Assembly: GCA_031180725.1 (NCBI GenBank)
Contig: JAPSLO010000006.1
Span: 124,001-188,000 of the forward strand
DNA from: Roseomonas sp.
GTDB taxonomy: Bacteria; Pseudomonadota; Alphaproteobacteria; Acetobacterales; Acetobacteraceae
DNA: 64,000 nucleotides
Direction of reading: 5' to 3'
The notes below the pieces were generated by a model. It ran no database searches. It was given only the letters and a program-made list of their open reading frames with translations, and was not told where the DNA came from. Both the position numbers and the translations under genes were made by a program. Each line of letters starts with the position of its first letter. The first letter of the stretch is position 1. Of the stretch, positions 9,111 to 16,677 are shown piece after piece.

Positions 9111-9338
9111 ATGAGCCACGCCCTTGCAGCCCCTGCCTGCCCGGTGACCGCTCGCGGCCTGCGCGCCGAGGCCCGTCGCCTTCCCGCCGACCTGCGCATC
9201 CCGATGCCGCCACGCGGCCGCCGGCTGGTGCTGCGCCGCGCCGAGCCCTGGTGGCAGGAGGCGCTGCGCTGGTCCGTCATCGGCCTGACCGCCAGTTGGC
9301 TGGCCGGCGAGGTGACGCTGGCGCTGATGGGGCTGTGA
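9111..9338 (+). CDS. Small membrane protein under a LexA box
   Basis: A 75-residue protein with a basic N-terminal half (many Arg, RGRRLVLRR near residues 36-44), then WWQEALRWSV, and one hydrophobic segment of about 20 residues at the C-terminus (IGLTASWLAGEVTLALMGL). This suggests a single-pass inner-membrane protein. There is no clear ribosome-binding site, and a possible -10 hexamer is so close that the mRNA may be leaderless. An in-frame ATG at 9084 inside the LexA box is an alternative start. I know no family for it. Its SOS context recalls small inner-membrane division inhibitors such as Caulobacter SidA, but there is no sequence evidence for that role. Confidence 0.55.
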   Translation: MSHALAAPACPVTARGLRAEARRLPADLRIPMPPRGRRLVLRRAEPWWQEALRWSVIGLTASWLAGEVTLALMGL

Positions 9339-9455
9339 ATTTGTCCGAAACCGTCATGCGCCGAAAACCGCCGGTTGCAGGCGCCTGACGGAGGATCGCA
9401 ACCCGGATCAAGCCAGGCCGGGGCATCCTTCCCGGCAGCCGAAGGGAGAATGCCG

Positions 9456-9863
9456 ATGCCGGACGACCTGCCCTCCGCCCTGAGCCACGTTTCTCTGGGC
9501 ACCAACGATTTCGACCGCGCGGTGGTCTTCTACGACCGCGTGCTGCCCATGCTGGGGCTGCGCCGGATTGACGAATTCCCCGGCGGCGTCGGCTGGGGCC
9601 GGCGCTTTCCGGAATTCTGGGTGCAGACACCCATCGATGGCCGCCCGGCCACGCAGGGCAATGGCACCCATGTCGCTTTCTTGGCCCTGGATCGGGGGCA
9701 GGTGGAGGCCTTCCACGCTGCGGGCCTGGCGGCCGGTGCCACCTGCGACGGCCCGCCCGGCAAGCGGCCGCAATACGGAGAGGCCTATTACGCTGCCTTC
9801 CTGCGCGACCTGGACGGCCACAAGATCGAGGCGATGTGCTGGGAAGGCCCCCTGCCGGGCTGA
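9456..9863 (+). CDS. VOC (glyoxalase/bleomycin-resistance fold) family protein
   Basis: A 135-residue single VOC domain. It opens with LSHVSLGTNDFDRAVVFYDRVLPMLG, has a central GTHVAFLALDRGQVEAFHAAGLAAGA, and ends with the YYAAFLRDLDGHKIEAMCW metal-site segment containing the family Glu. Such proteins are metal-dependent lyases, dioxygenases or binding proteins; the substrate is not evident. The ATG at 9456 is preferred over the one at 9450 because GGGAG then lies seven bases upstream. It stands alone between the small SOS-box gene and a TPR gene on the same strand. Confidence 0.85.
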   Translation: MPDDLPSALSHVSLGTNDFDRAVVFYDRVLPMLGLRRIDEFPGGVGWGRRFPEFWVQTPIDGRPATQGNGTHVAFLALDRGQVEAFHAAGLAAGATCDGPPGKRPQYGEAYYAAFLRDLDGHKIEAMCWEGPLPG

Positions 9864-9915
9864 GGCGGCGCAGGCTGCCCTTGCACCGCGGGCCGCGGCT
9901 GCCCAGGCTTGTGCC

Positions 9916-10545
9916 ATGATGCGTCGCGTCCTGCCGCTGCTTTTGCTGCTGCTTCTGCCGGGCCTGGCCGCCGGGCAGCCGGCGCCCGGCCCGGCTCCGG
10001 CAACGCCTGGCTCCAGCCGGGCGGATCGGCCCGCCCCGAGCCGGCCGGATCCGGCGGCGGCACGGCGGGCGGAGCTCGACCGGCTCTTCGCCTTGCTGAA
10101 GGACGCGCCGGATGCGGCTGGCGCCCAGCTTGTGGAGGCGCGGATCCGCGCTCTCTGGGCGCAGGCGGTCTCGCCCGCCGCCGCGCTGCTGCTGCGCCGC
10201 GGCCTGCGGAACCTGCAAGGCAACGAGCCGGCGGAGGCGCTGGAGGATTTCGACGCCGCCCTGGTGCTGGAGCCCGACGCGGCGGATCTCTGGGTGCTGC
10301 GCGGCCGTGCGCTCTCGCAGCTCGGCGACCGCGCCGCCGCCGCGCGCGACATCCAGGAGGCGCTGCGGCTGGAGCCCCGGCATTTCGGCGCCCTCATCGC
10401 CTTGTCGGAGATGCAGGACGAGGCCGGGGACCCTGCCGGCGCGCTGCGCAGCCTGGAGGCCGCGCTCGCCCTGCATCCACGCATGCCGGGCGCCGAGGAG
10501 CGCCGGCGCGAACTGCAGCGGAAGGCCGAAGGCGACGCGCTCTAG
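9916..10545 (+). CDS. Secreted tetratricopeptide-repeat protein
   Basis: A 209-residue protein with a strong signal peptide (MMRRVLPLLLLLLLPGLAAG). A Pro/Ala-rich linker to about residue 50 is followed by TPR-like helical repeats from about 85 to 200. These include LRRGLRNLQGNEPAEALEDFDAAL, WVLRGRALSQLGDRAAAARDI and the next unit ending LHPRMPGAEERR. It probably acts as a protein-binding scaffold in the periplasm. Two adjacent ATGs (9916 and 9919) are possible starts. No partner can be named from the neighbours. Confidence 0.8.
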   Translation: MMRRVLPLLLLLLLPGLAAGQPAPGPAPATPGSSRADRPAPSRPDPAAARRAELDRLFALLKDAPDAAGAQLVEARIRALWAQAVSPAAALLLRRGLRNLQGNEPAEALEDFDAALVLEPDAADLWVLRGRALSQLGDRAAAARDIQEALRLEPRHFGALIALSEMQDEAGDPAGALRSLEAALALHPRMPGAEERRRELQRKAEGDAL

Positions 10546-10649
10546 GCCGCCCCTGCCGGTCGCGCAGCCGTGACTCGGCGATGCAACCCATGCGAGTGGC
10601 AATCTCCCCGGTGCCCCGGAAAAGGGGCCCCGAGGGAGGACGTGCCATA

Positions 10650-11723
10650 ATGAACGCCACCATCCGCCGGCGCGGCCTGGTTGCCGCCGCCGCGACTCTC
10701 GCCGCGACACCCCTGGCGGCACAGCGTCGCTATGGGGAGGACGCGCCGCCGCAACGCTATCCCGACCCGGACATTGTCACCCTGGATCCGCGCCGCTTCA
10801 CCGCGCCGCTCGGCAACAGCGCGATCCGGCGCATCCACACCGGCATGATGTGGGCCGAAGGCCCCGCCTGGCATGCCACCGGCCGCTTCCTGGTCTGGTC
10901 GGACATCCCGAATGACGAGGCGCTGCGCCTGACCGAGGAGGACATGAAGGTCAGCCGCCGCTTCCGCAGCCCGTCGGGCTTCTCCAACGGCAATACCTTC
11001 GACCGCGAGGGCCGCCACATCGCCTTCCGCCACTACCATCGCGACGTGGTGCGCTACGAGCCGGATGGACGCGTCACCGTACTGGCCTCACGCGGGCCGG
11101 ACGGCCCCTTCAACGCGCCCAATGACGGCGTGGTGCACCCCGAGGATGGCAGCCTCTGGTTCACCGATCCCGGCTATGGCGCGCTGATGAACTACGAGGG
11201 CCAGCGGGTGCCGGAATCGGCCAACAGTCCGCGTCCCTTCATCAAGGAAGCGGTCTACCGCATCGATGCGCAGTCCGGCCAGGTGACGAAGGTGGCAGAC
11301 GAGCCGGTGAAACCGAACGGCCTGTGTTTCTCGCCCGACTACCGCACCTGCTACATTGCCGACACCGGCGCCACCCACTACCCCGACGCGCAGCGGATCA
11401 TCTGGGCCTATGACGTGGATGGACCCCGCCTGCGCAACCCGCGGACCTTCGCCTCCATGGTGCTGGAAGGGAAGGGCGGCCTGGCTGACGGCATCCGCAC
11501 GGATGAGCGCGGCAACCTCTGGTCCTCGGCCGGCTGGGTCGGGGATGGCTATGACGGCGTGCATGTCTTCGCGCCGAATGGCGACCGGATCGGCATGATC
11601 AAGCTGCCGGAGATCTGCTCCAATGTCTGCTTCGGGGGCGCCAGGCGGAACATCCTGTTCATGACCGCCAGCCAGTCGCTCTACGCACTGCCGGTGGAGA
11701 CCCGCGGCGCCCATTTCTGCTGA
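10650..11723 (+). CDS. SMP-30/gluconolactonase-family protein, exported
   Basis: A 357-residue beta-propeller of the SMP-30/gluconolactonase/LRE family with a twin-arginine-type leader (TIRRRGLVAAAATLAATPLAAQ). Family motifs visible are WAEGPAWHATGRFLVWSDIPN (metal-binding Glu), FNAPNDGVVHPEDGSLWFTDPGYG, and KPNGLCFSPDYRTCYIADTG. These enzymes hydrolyse sugar lactones using a divalent metal. The ribosome-binding site GAGGGAGGA precedes the ATG at 10650. The start 105 bases after the TPR gene suggests its own promoter or loose cotranscription. The real lactone is unknown. Confidence 0.88.
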   Translation: MNATIRRRGLVAAAATLAATPLAAQRRYGEDAPPQRYPDPDIVTLDPRRFTAPLGNSAIRRIHTGMMWAEGPAWHATGRFLVWSDIPNDEALRLTEEDMKVSRRFRSPSGFSNGNTFDREGRHIAFRHYHRDVVRYEPDGRVTVLASRGPDGPFNAPNDGVVHPEDGSLWFTDPGYGALMNYEGQRVPESANSPRPFIKEAVYRIDAQSGQVTKVADEPVKPNGLCFSPDYRTCYIADTGATHYPDAQRIIWAYDVDGPRLRNPRTFASMVLEGKGGLADGIRTDERGNLWSSAGWVGDGYDGVHVFAPNGDRIGMIKLPEICSNVCFGGARRNILFMTASQSLYALPVETRGAHFC

Positions 11724-11856
11724 AGGCCCAGGCCGCCCGCCCCCGGTGGCGGGCGCCCTTCGCGGCCCGGTGACAAGCCGCTTCGGGGCAATGGGCGGAT
11801 GGCGCGGCGGACCCCGGTGGCGCCAGATTCCGCCCAGCCCCAGATTGGTGAATGCC

Positions 11857-12963
11857 ATGCCGGAAGCCCCGTTGACGACCGATCCCGACGCCCTGCGCTG
11901 GCAGGCGGTGCTGCAGCGCGACCCCGCGCCCGGAACCGGCCCCTTTGTCTATGCCGTGGTCACCCAAGGCGTCTATTGCCGCCCCGGCTGTCCCGCCCGT
12001 CCGCCGCTGCGCCGTAACACCCGCTTCTTCGCCGATGTCGCCGCCGCCGAGGCCGCCGGCTTCCGCGCCTGCAAGCGCTGCGACCCAAAGGGCGACCGTG
12101 CAGCCCTGCATGCAGAGGCGGTGCGCGCCGCCTGCGCCATGATCGAGGCAGCGGAGACCATGCCGAGCCTGGCGGATCTCGCCGCCCGCGCCGGCTATGC
12201 CCGGCACCATTTCCTGCGCCTGTTCCGCGAGATCACTGGCGTGACCCCGCGCAGCTATGCGGAGGGCGTGCGCGCCCGCCGCCTGCAGGCGGCGCTGGCC
12301 GCCGGCGAGAGGGTGGCCGAAGCCGTGGCCGGCGCGGGCTTCGGCAGCGAGAGCCGGGTCTATGAGGACACCACGAAGCATCTCGGCATGACCCCGGGCG
12401 CCGCCCGCCGCGGCGGCCAGGGCGAGACCATCCGCATCGCCCATGCCGAAAGTGCGATGGGCCCGCTGCTGGTGGGCGCGACGGAGAAGGGGGTCTGCTT
12501 CATCGGCTTCGCCGAGCCGCCGGAGGCGCTGGAAGGCGATCTGCGCGCCCGCTTCCCGAAGGCCTGCATCGAACCCGCCGACGCGGCGCTGGCCGGGACG
12601 GTGCGCCAGGTGGTGGCCTTCATCGCGGAACCCCGCGCGGCGCTTGCCTTGCCGCTCGACCTGCGCGGCACGGCCTTTCAGCGGCGGGTGTGGGAAGCGC
12701 TGACCCGCATCCCGTTGGGTGAGACCCGCACCTATGGCGGCTTGGCGGCTGAGTTGGGCCAGCCGGAGGCGGTGCGCGCTGTGGCCCGCGCCTGCGCGCG
12801 CAACCCGGTCTCGCTCGCCGTGCCCTGCCACCGCGTGGTGGGGGCGAAGGGAGACCTTACCGGCTATCGCTGGGGCGTGCCCCGCAAGGCCGCGCTGCTG
12901 GAAGCCGAGGCGAAGGCTAGCGCGCCGGCGCCGGTGCGAGCGGCGTCACGGCGGGCGGGGTAG
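11857..12963 (+). CDS. ada: Bifunctional Ada: methylphosphotriester and O6-methylguanine-DNA methyltransferase, regulator
   Basis: A 368-residue protein with the full Ada layout. The N-terminal zinc/methyl-acceptor domain (YCRPGCPAR, then CKRCDP) covers residues 35-75. An AraC-type helix-turn-helix (LADLAARAGYARHHFLRLFREITGVTPRSY) is at about 105-145, and the C-terminal methyltransferase has the PCHRVVGAKGDLTGYRWG active site near 325. It repairs alkylated DNA irreversibly and, when methylated at the N-domain Cys, activates its own regulon. The ribosome-binding site is weak. The 3' end overlaps the convergent secreted-protein gene by 47 bases. No alkB or alkA is next to it. Confidence 0.93.
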   Translation: MPEAPLTTDPDALRWQAVLQRDPAPGTGPFVYAVVTQGVYCRPGCPARPPLRRNTRFFADVAAAEAAGFRACKRCDPKGDRAALHAEAVRAACAMIEAAETMPSLADLAARAGYARHHFLRLFREITGVTPRSYAEGVRARRLQAALAAGERVAEAVAGAGFGSESRVYEDTTKHLGMTPGAARRGGQGETIRIAHAESAMGPLLVGATEKGVCFIGFAEPPEALEGDLRARFPKACIEPADAALAGTVRQVVAFIAEPRAALALPLDLRGTAFQRRVWEALTRIPLGETRTYGGLAAELGQPEAVRAVARACARNPVSLAVPCHRVVGAKGDLTGYRWGVPRKAALLEAEAKASAPAPVRAASRRAG

Positions 12964-13414
12964 TGGGGACGGGCGTCGTCACCGGCGCGGGCGGTGCGGC
13001 CGGAGCCTGGTCACCAGGCGGCGTCGCCGGCGTGGCGGGAGCCTCGCCGGACGCGGTCGGGGCCGCGCGCGGCGTCAGCTTCTCGGTGCCGACCGCGTTG
13101 GCGCCGATGATGGTCCATTCGCCGTCCATCGAGCCATCCGGATTTAGCGTATAGATCCCCATGCCCGGCCGCTGCGCCAGGCCATAAGCCACGCTGACCG
13201 TGCGGCCGGAGGCCATGCCCACCCCCTCCACGATCTGATTGCCGACGCGCCAGAGGATGGTGAAGGACCGGAGACCGAGCGAGCGGATCTGCGCCACGCC
13301 CTCATAGCTGGTGCCGTCCAGGTTGGTGCCGCGCACGTCGTAAAGCCCGTCGCGTTGCGCCAGGGCCGGCGTGGCAAAAGCAAGGAAGCAGCAGGCAAGC
13401 AGGGCGCGGCGCAT
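12917..13414 (-). CDS. Secreted protein of unknown function with Pro/Ala-rich tail
   Basis: A 165-residue protein with a signal peptide (MRRALLACCFLAFATPALA). A globular stretch follows (residues about 22-110), with the pattern GLYDVRGTNLDGTSYEGVAQI, ILWRVGNQIVEGVGMASG and GSMDGEWTIIG. The last 55 residues are low-complexity Pro/Ala/Thr. Relatives are seen as short periplasmic beta-rich proteins in alphaproteobacteria, without assigned function as far as I know. The start at 13414 has GAGGAG about nine bases upstream. It ends inside the ada 3' end (47-bp tail-to-tail overlap). Confidence 0.78.
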   Translation of the reverse strand: MRRALLACCFLAFATPALAQRDGLYDVRGTNLDGTSYEGVAQIRSLGLRSFTILWRVGNQIVEGVGMASGRTVSVAYGLAQRPGMGIYTLNPDGSMDGEWTIIGANAVGTEKLTPRAAPTASGEAPATPATPPGDQAPAAPPAPVTTPVPTTPPAVTPLAPAPAR

Positions 13415-13491
13415 CGCGGCGAAACTCCTCGGGCGACGCAGGGAAGGCAGATCGCGCTGCGGCGTCAACTGCACCTCCCTGTTTCCCGCGC

Positions 13492-15150
13492 CTACTTCAC
13501 GATCGCCACGCGCAGCGCATTGGTGGTGCCGGGGGTGCCGAAGGGCACGCCGGCGGTCACCACCACCTCGTCGCCGGTCTTGGCGAAGCCTTCCTGCGCC
13601 GCGGCGCGCATCGCCTTGGCCACCATCTCCGTCATCGAATGCGGCTCGGAGGATGGCAGGGGGTGCACGCCCCAGACCACCGCCAGGCGGCGCGCCGTTG
13701 CCTCGCTGGCAGTCAGGCCGATGATGGGGCAGGCCGGCCGTTCCCGCGCCACGCGCAGCGTGGTGCTGCCGGTGCTGGTGAAGGTGGCGATGGCCTCGGC
13801 CTCGATCGTGCTGGCCACCTGGCGGGCGGCGGCGGCGATGGCGCCGGCGGAACTCCGCTCAGGTGCCGGGCGGGCGGCATCCGTCAGGGCGCGCCAGCCG
13901 GCATCCTGCTCCACCCGTGCCACGATGCGGTCCATCATGTTCACCGCCTCGTACGGGTACTGGCCGGCAGCGGTCTCGGCGGAGAGCATCACGGCATCGG
14001 CGCCGTCGAACACCGCGGTGGCCACGTCGCTGGCTTCCGCACGGGTGGGGGCGGGGGCCGCGATCATGCTTTCCAGCATCTGGGTGGCCACCACCACCGG
14101 CTTGCCCAGCATGCGGGCGTGGCGGACGATCCGCTTCTGGATCAGCGGCACTTCCTCCGGCGGGCATTCCACGCCAAGGTCACCGCGTGCCACCATCACG
14201 CAATCGGTCAGGGCCAGGATGGCCTCCAGGTCCTCCACCGCCTGGGGTTTCTCCATCTTCACCATGATCCAGGCGCGCCCGGCGGCGATGCGCTTCACCT
14301 CGGCCACGTCCTCGGGCCGCTGGACGAAGCTGAGGCCGATATATTCCACGCCCTGCTCCAGCACGAAGTCGAGGTCGGCGCGGTCCTTCTCCGTCAGGGC
14401 GGGGATCGGCAGCACCACATCGGGCACGTTCACGCCCTTGCGGTCCGACAGCGCGCCGCCGACCACCACTTCCGTCTCCAGATGGTCCTCGCGCCTGCGG
14501 GTCACGCGCAGGCGCAGCTTGCCGTCGTCCAGCAGCAGGGTCGTGCCGATGCCGGCGGCCTGGATGATCTCCGGATGCGGCAGTTGCACGCGGCGCACAT
14601 CGCCCGGCGTGGGCGAGAGGTCGAGCCGGAAGGGCTGGCCGGTCTGGAGTTGCACCCGCCCGCCCTGGAAGCGGCCGACGCGGAGCTTCGGTCCCTGGAC
14701 ATCGGCCAGGATGCCGATCGGCCGCTGCACCCGCTGCTCCAGCGCGCGGATGATGGCGATGCGCTCGGCGTGGTCGGCGTGGGAACCATGGCTGAAGTTC
14801 AGGCGGAACACATCAGCCCCGGCACGGAACAGCCGCTCGATCACCTCAGCGGAGGAAGAGGCCGGGCCGAGGGTGGCGACGATCTTGGTGCGCCGCCGGC
14901 GTCGGAGCGGCATGCGTTGAGCCATGCGGAGTGTGGTTCCTTCCCGGCGCGGGGTTTCGGGCGGCGTCTCGCCGATGTCGGGGCGCACCTGGGCGGGCGA
15001 CACGCCGAGGGCGCGTGCGACTTCCGCGACGCGGTCGTCGGGCACGCGCTTCCATTGGCTGACCGCGGCGGTGGAGATGCCGAGGGCGGTTGCAATGCGG
15101 GTTACGGCGCCGCGCTGGGCGAGCAGCGCCTCAAGGCTCGGGTCGCGCAT
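13492..15150 (-). CDS. pyk: Pyruvate kinase with an N-terminal YdaS/Cro-like helix-turn-helix domain
   Basis: The 552-residue frame has two parts. Residues 1-60 read as a Cro/YdaS-type DNA-binding domain (AVTRIATALGISTAAVSQWKR, then VPDDRVAEVARALGV and VSPAQVRPDI). From about residue 85 it is a complete pyruvate kinase (TKIVATLGPASS, FRLNFSHG, the MVARGDLGVE signature, KPVVVATQMLESM), which makes pyruvate and ATP from PEP and ADP. No stop separates the parts. An internal ATG at 14925 (MAQRMPL) with GGAAGGA about 12 bases upstream could give kinase alone. The first ATG (15150) has no good ribosome-binding site. Pyruvate kinase identity is certain; the fusion needs protein evidence. Confidence 0.93.
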   Translation of the reverse strand: MRDPSLEALLAQRGAVTRIATALGISTAAVSQWKRVPDDRVAEVARALGVSPAQVRPDIGETPPETPRREGTTLRMAQRMPLRRRRRTKIVATLGPASSSAEVIERLFRAGADVFRLNFSHGSHADHAERIAIIRALEQRVQRPIGILADVQGPKLRVGRFQGGRVQLQTGQPFRLDLSPTPGDVRRVQLPHPEIIQAAGIGTTLLLDDGKLRLRVTRRREDHLETEVVVGGALSDRKGVNVPDVVLPIPALTEKDRADLDFVLEQGVEYIGLSFVQRPEDVAEVKRIAAGRAWIMVKMEKPQAVEDLEAILALTDCVMVARGDLGVECPPEEVPLIQKRIVRHARMLGKPVVVATQMLESMIAAPAPTRAEASDVATAVFDGADAVMLSAETAAGQYPYEAVNMMDRIVARVEQDAGWRALTDAARPAPERSSAGAIAAAARQVASTIEAEAIATFTSTGSTTLRVARERPACPIIGLTASEATARRLAVVWGVHPLPSSEPHSMTEMVAKAMRAAAQEGFAKTGDEVVVTAGVPFGTPGTTNALRVAIVK

Positions 15151-15159
15151 GATGCGTAA

Positions 15160-15174
15160 CTTAGTACCAATAAG
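15160..15174. promoter_or_regulatory. Dyad CTTA-N7-TAAG, proximal copy
   Basis: A perfect inverted repeat, CTTA and TAAG separated by seven bases, beginning nine bases upstream of the first ATG of the HTH-pyruvate kinase frame. An identical-arm copy lies 41 bp further upstream, four helical turns away. The size (15 bp) suits a Cro/CI-type dimer. Autoregulation by the HTH domain is inference. Confidence 0.45.
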
Positions 15175-15200
15175 CCCGGGCGACCAGGGGCTCGCTTTAG

Positions 15201-15215
15201 CTTAGCATTGTTAAG
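15201..15215. promoter_or_regulatory. Dyad CTTA-N7-TAAG, distal copy
   Basis: The second copy of the CTTA-N7-TAAG inverted repeat, with different spacer bases. It is 41 bp from the proximal copy and about 50 bp upstream of the pyruvate kinase frame, between that gene and divergent ompA-like gene. On the minus strand it contains TTAACA, which could double as a -35 element, but no convincing -10 lies at the right distance. Confidence 0.45.
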
Positions 15216-15391
15216 ATTTTGAGGCGATCTGGGCCGGATGGCAAGGGCGCGTCCATCGCGCGTCGCCTGCCGCCTGTTGCAACCGGAGCACTCTCGCAAA
15301 GCCGTGATGCCCGATGGCGAAGCCGTGTGTGGTGACAGGGCCACACCGGAGGCGAATTGGTCACGGCCATGCCGCCGCCATGCGGGAACCG

Positions 15392-15428
15392 CGTTGGGTG
15401 CGCGTCGCAACGTTGGGTGCGCGTCGCA
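15392..15428 (+). repeat. 19-bp tandem duplication upstream of the OmpA-like gene
   Basis: The 18-base sequence CGTTGGGTGCGCGTCGCA occurs twice (15392-15409 and 15411-15428) with a 19-bp period. It lies 48-84 bases before the ATG of the outer-membrane protein gene, so it may fall in the promoter or leader. It could equally be a slippage duplication with no role. Confidence 0.6.
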
Positions 15429-15475
15429 GCCCCTCACGACACCTCGCTCGGCGGGGTCCCATAGGGAGATCGAAT

Positions 15476-16603
15476 ATGAGCCTACGGAAGTCGCTTCTGG
15501 CCACGGCGCTGCTGCCTGCATTGGCTCTGCCGAGCCTTGCCTCGGCGCAGCCAGTCACTGGCCTCTACATCGCGGCCGGTGCCGGTGTGAACTGGCTGCA
15601 GGAGACGGACATCACCGCGACAGGTCCGCTGGCCACCGCGCTCGCTCAGCAGGGCCGCAGCGTGAATGGCGACATCTCCTTCGATATCGGCTGGGTCGGC
15701 GTGCTCAGCGTCGGCTATGGCTTCGGCAACGGGCTCCGGGCCGAGCTGGAAGGCAACTACCGCCAGAACGAGGTGGATGAGATCAAGGGCTTCGGTGGCA
15801 CCACCGGGGGCGGCGGCACCTCCCGCACCTATGGCGTGATGGCGAACGTCTTCTACGACTTCGACCTCGGCCTGAACCCGGGCGGCATCAACATCGTCCC
15901 CTATATCGGCGCCGGTGTCGGCTATGCCTGGCGCGAGTTCGACGATGTGCGGGCCAGCGTGTTCGGCGGGCAGGTGCGCACCGATGGCAGCGACGGCCGC
16001 TTCGCCTACCAGGCCATCATCGGCGCGGCGACGCAGCTGAACAATGTGGCGCCGGGCCTGGCGCTGACGGCGGAGTACCGCTTCTTCGGCACGCTGGAGC
16101 ATGACATCGAGACCACCTCCGGCGGCGGTGCCTTCACTGTCAGCCGCGGCGGCACCGAGAGCGAGAACTACAACCACTCCATCCTGATCGGCCTGCGCTA
16201 CGCCTTCAACCAGCCGGCTCCGCCGCCGGTGGCTGCCCCGGTGGCCCCCGCCCCCGCGCCGGCGCCGGCGCCTGCGCGCACCTATCTGGTGTTCTTTGAC
16301 TTCGACCGCGCTGACCTGACGGATCGCGCCCGCCAGATCATCGCCGAGGCCGCGCAGAACTCCACCCGCGTGCAGACCACGCGGATCGAGGTGGCGGGCC
16401 ATGCGGACCGAGCCGGCACGCCGCAGTACAACCAGCGCCTGTCGCAGCGCCGCGCGGAAGCGGTAGCGGCGGAACTGGAGCGGCAGGGGATCTCCCGCAG
16501 CCAGATGGTCATCCAGGCCTTCGGCGAGAGCCGCCCGCTGGTGGCAACGGCCGATGGCGTGCGTGAGCCGCAGAACCGGCGCGTGGAAATCGTTCTGCGC
16601 TGA
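15476..16603 (+). CDS. OmpA-family outer-membrane protein (beta-barrel plus peptidoglycan-binding domain)
   Basis: A 375-residue protein with a signal peptide (MSLRKSLLATALLPALA, ending ASA). An eight-stranded-barrel-like domain (residues about 24-245) is rich in alternating aromatic and Gly residues, with GLYIAAGAGVNW at its start and LIGLRYAFN at its end. A Pro/Ala linker near 250-270 leads to an OmpA C-terminal domain (YLVFFDFDRADLTDRA, EVAGHADRAGTPQYNQRLSQRRA, NRRVEIVL) that grips peptidoglycan. It should anchor the outer membrane to the wall. AGGGAGA lies before the ATG at 15476. It is divergent from pyruvate kinase. Confidence 0.93.
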   Translation: MSLRKSLLATALLPALALPSLASAQPVTGLYIAAGAGVNWLQETDITATGPLATALAQQGRSVNGDISFDIGWVGVLSVGYGFGNGLRAELEGNYRQNEVDEIKGFGGTTGGGGTSRTYGVMANVFYDFDLGLNPGGINIVPYIGAGVGYAWREFDDVRASVFGGQVRTDGSDGRFAYQAIIGAATQLNNVAPGLALTAEYRFFGTLEHDIETTSGGGAFTVSRGGTESENYNHSILIGLRYAFNQPAPPPVAAPVAPAPAPAPAPARTYLVFFDFDRADLTDRARQIIAEAAQNSTRVQTTRIEVAGHADRAGTPQYNQRLSQRRAEAVAAELERQGISRSQMVIQAFGESRPLVATADGVREPQNRRVEIVLR

Positions 16604-16634
16604 GTGTGAATCCTCCTTCGGGAGGGACGCTTCA

Positions 16635-16666
16635 CCACGGCCGCCCGGGATACCGGGCGGCCGTGG
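16635..16666. terminator. Perfect 14-bp hairpin between convergent genes
   Basis: A perfect 14-bp GC-rich stem with a GATA loop lies 31 bases after the OmpA-like stop and 11 bases before the stop of the convergent membrane-protein gene. A smaller UUCG-capped hairpin (CCTCCTTCGGGAGG) precedes it. There is no T tract on either side, so it may act as a bidirectional, perhaps Rho-assisted, terminator. Confidence 0.6.
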
Positions 16667-16677
16667 GCCTGTACGGT

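Noticed and set aside
8356-9114. Plus-strand frames across the repeat region
   Set aside because: They are also repetitive because the DNA is, but lack a start with a ribosome-binding site and a signal peptide; the minus-strand frame has both.
13639-15159. Long plus-strand frame opposite pyruvate kinase
   Set aside because: Mirror frame of a certain gene, with no recognisable protein pattern.
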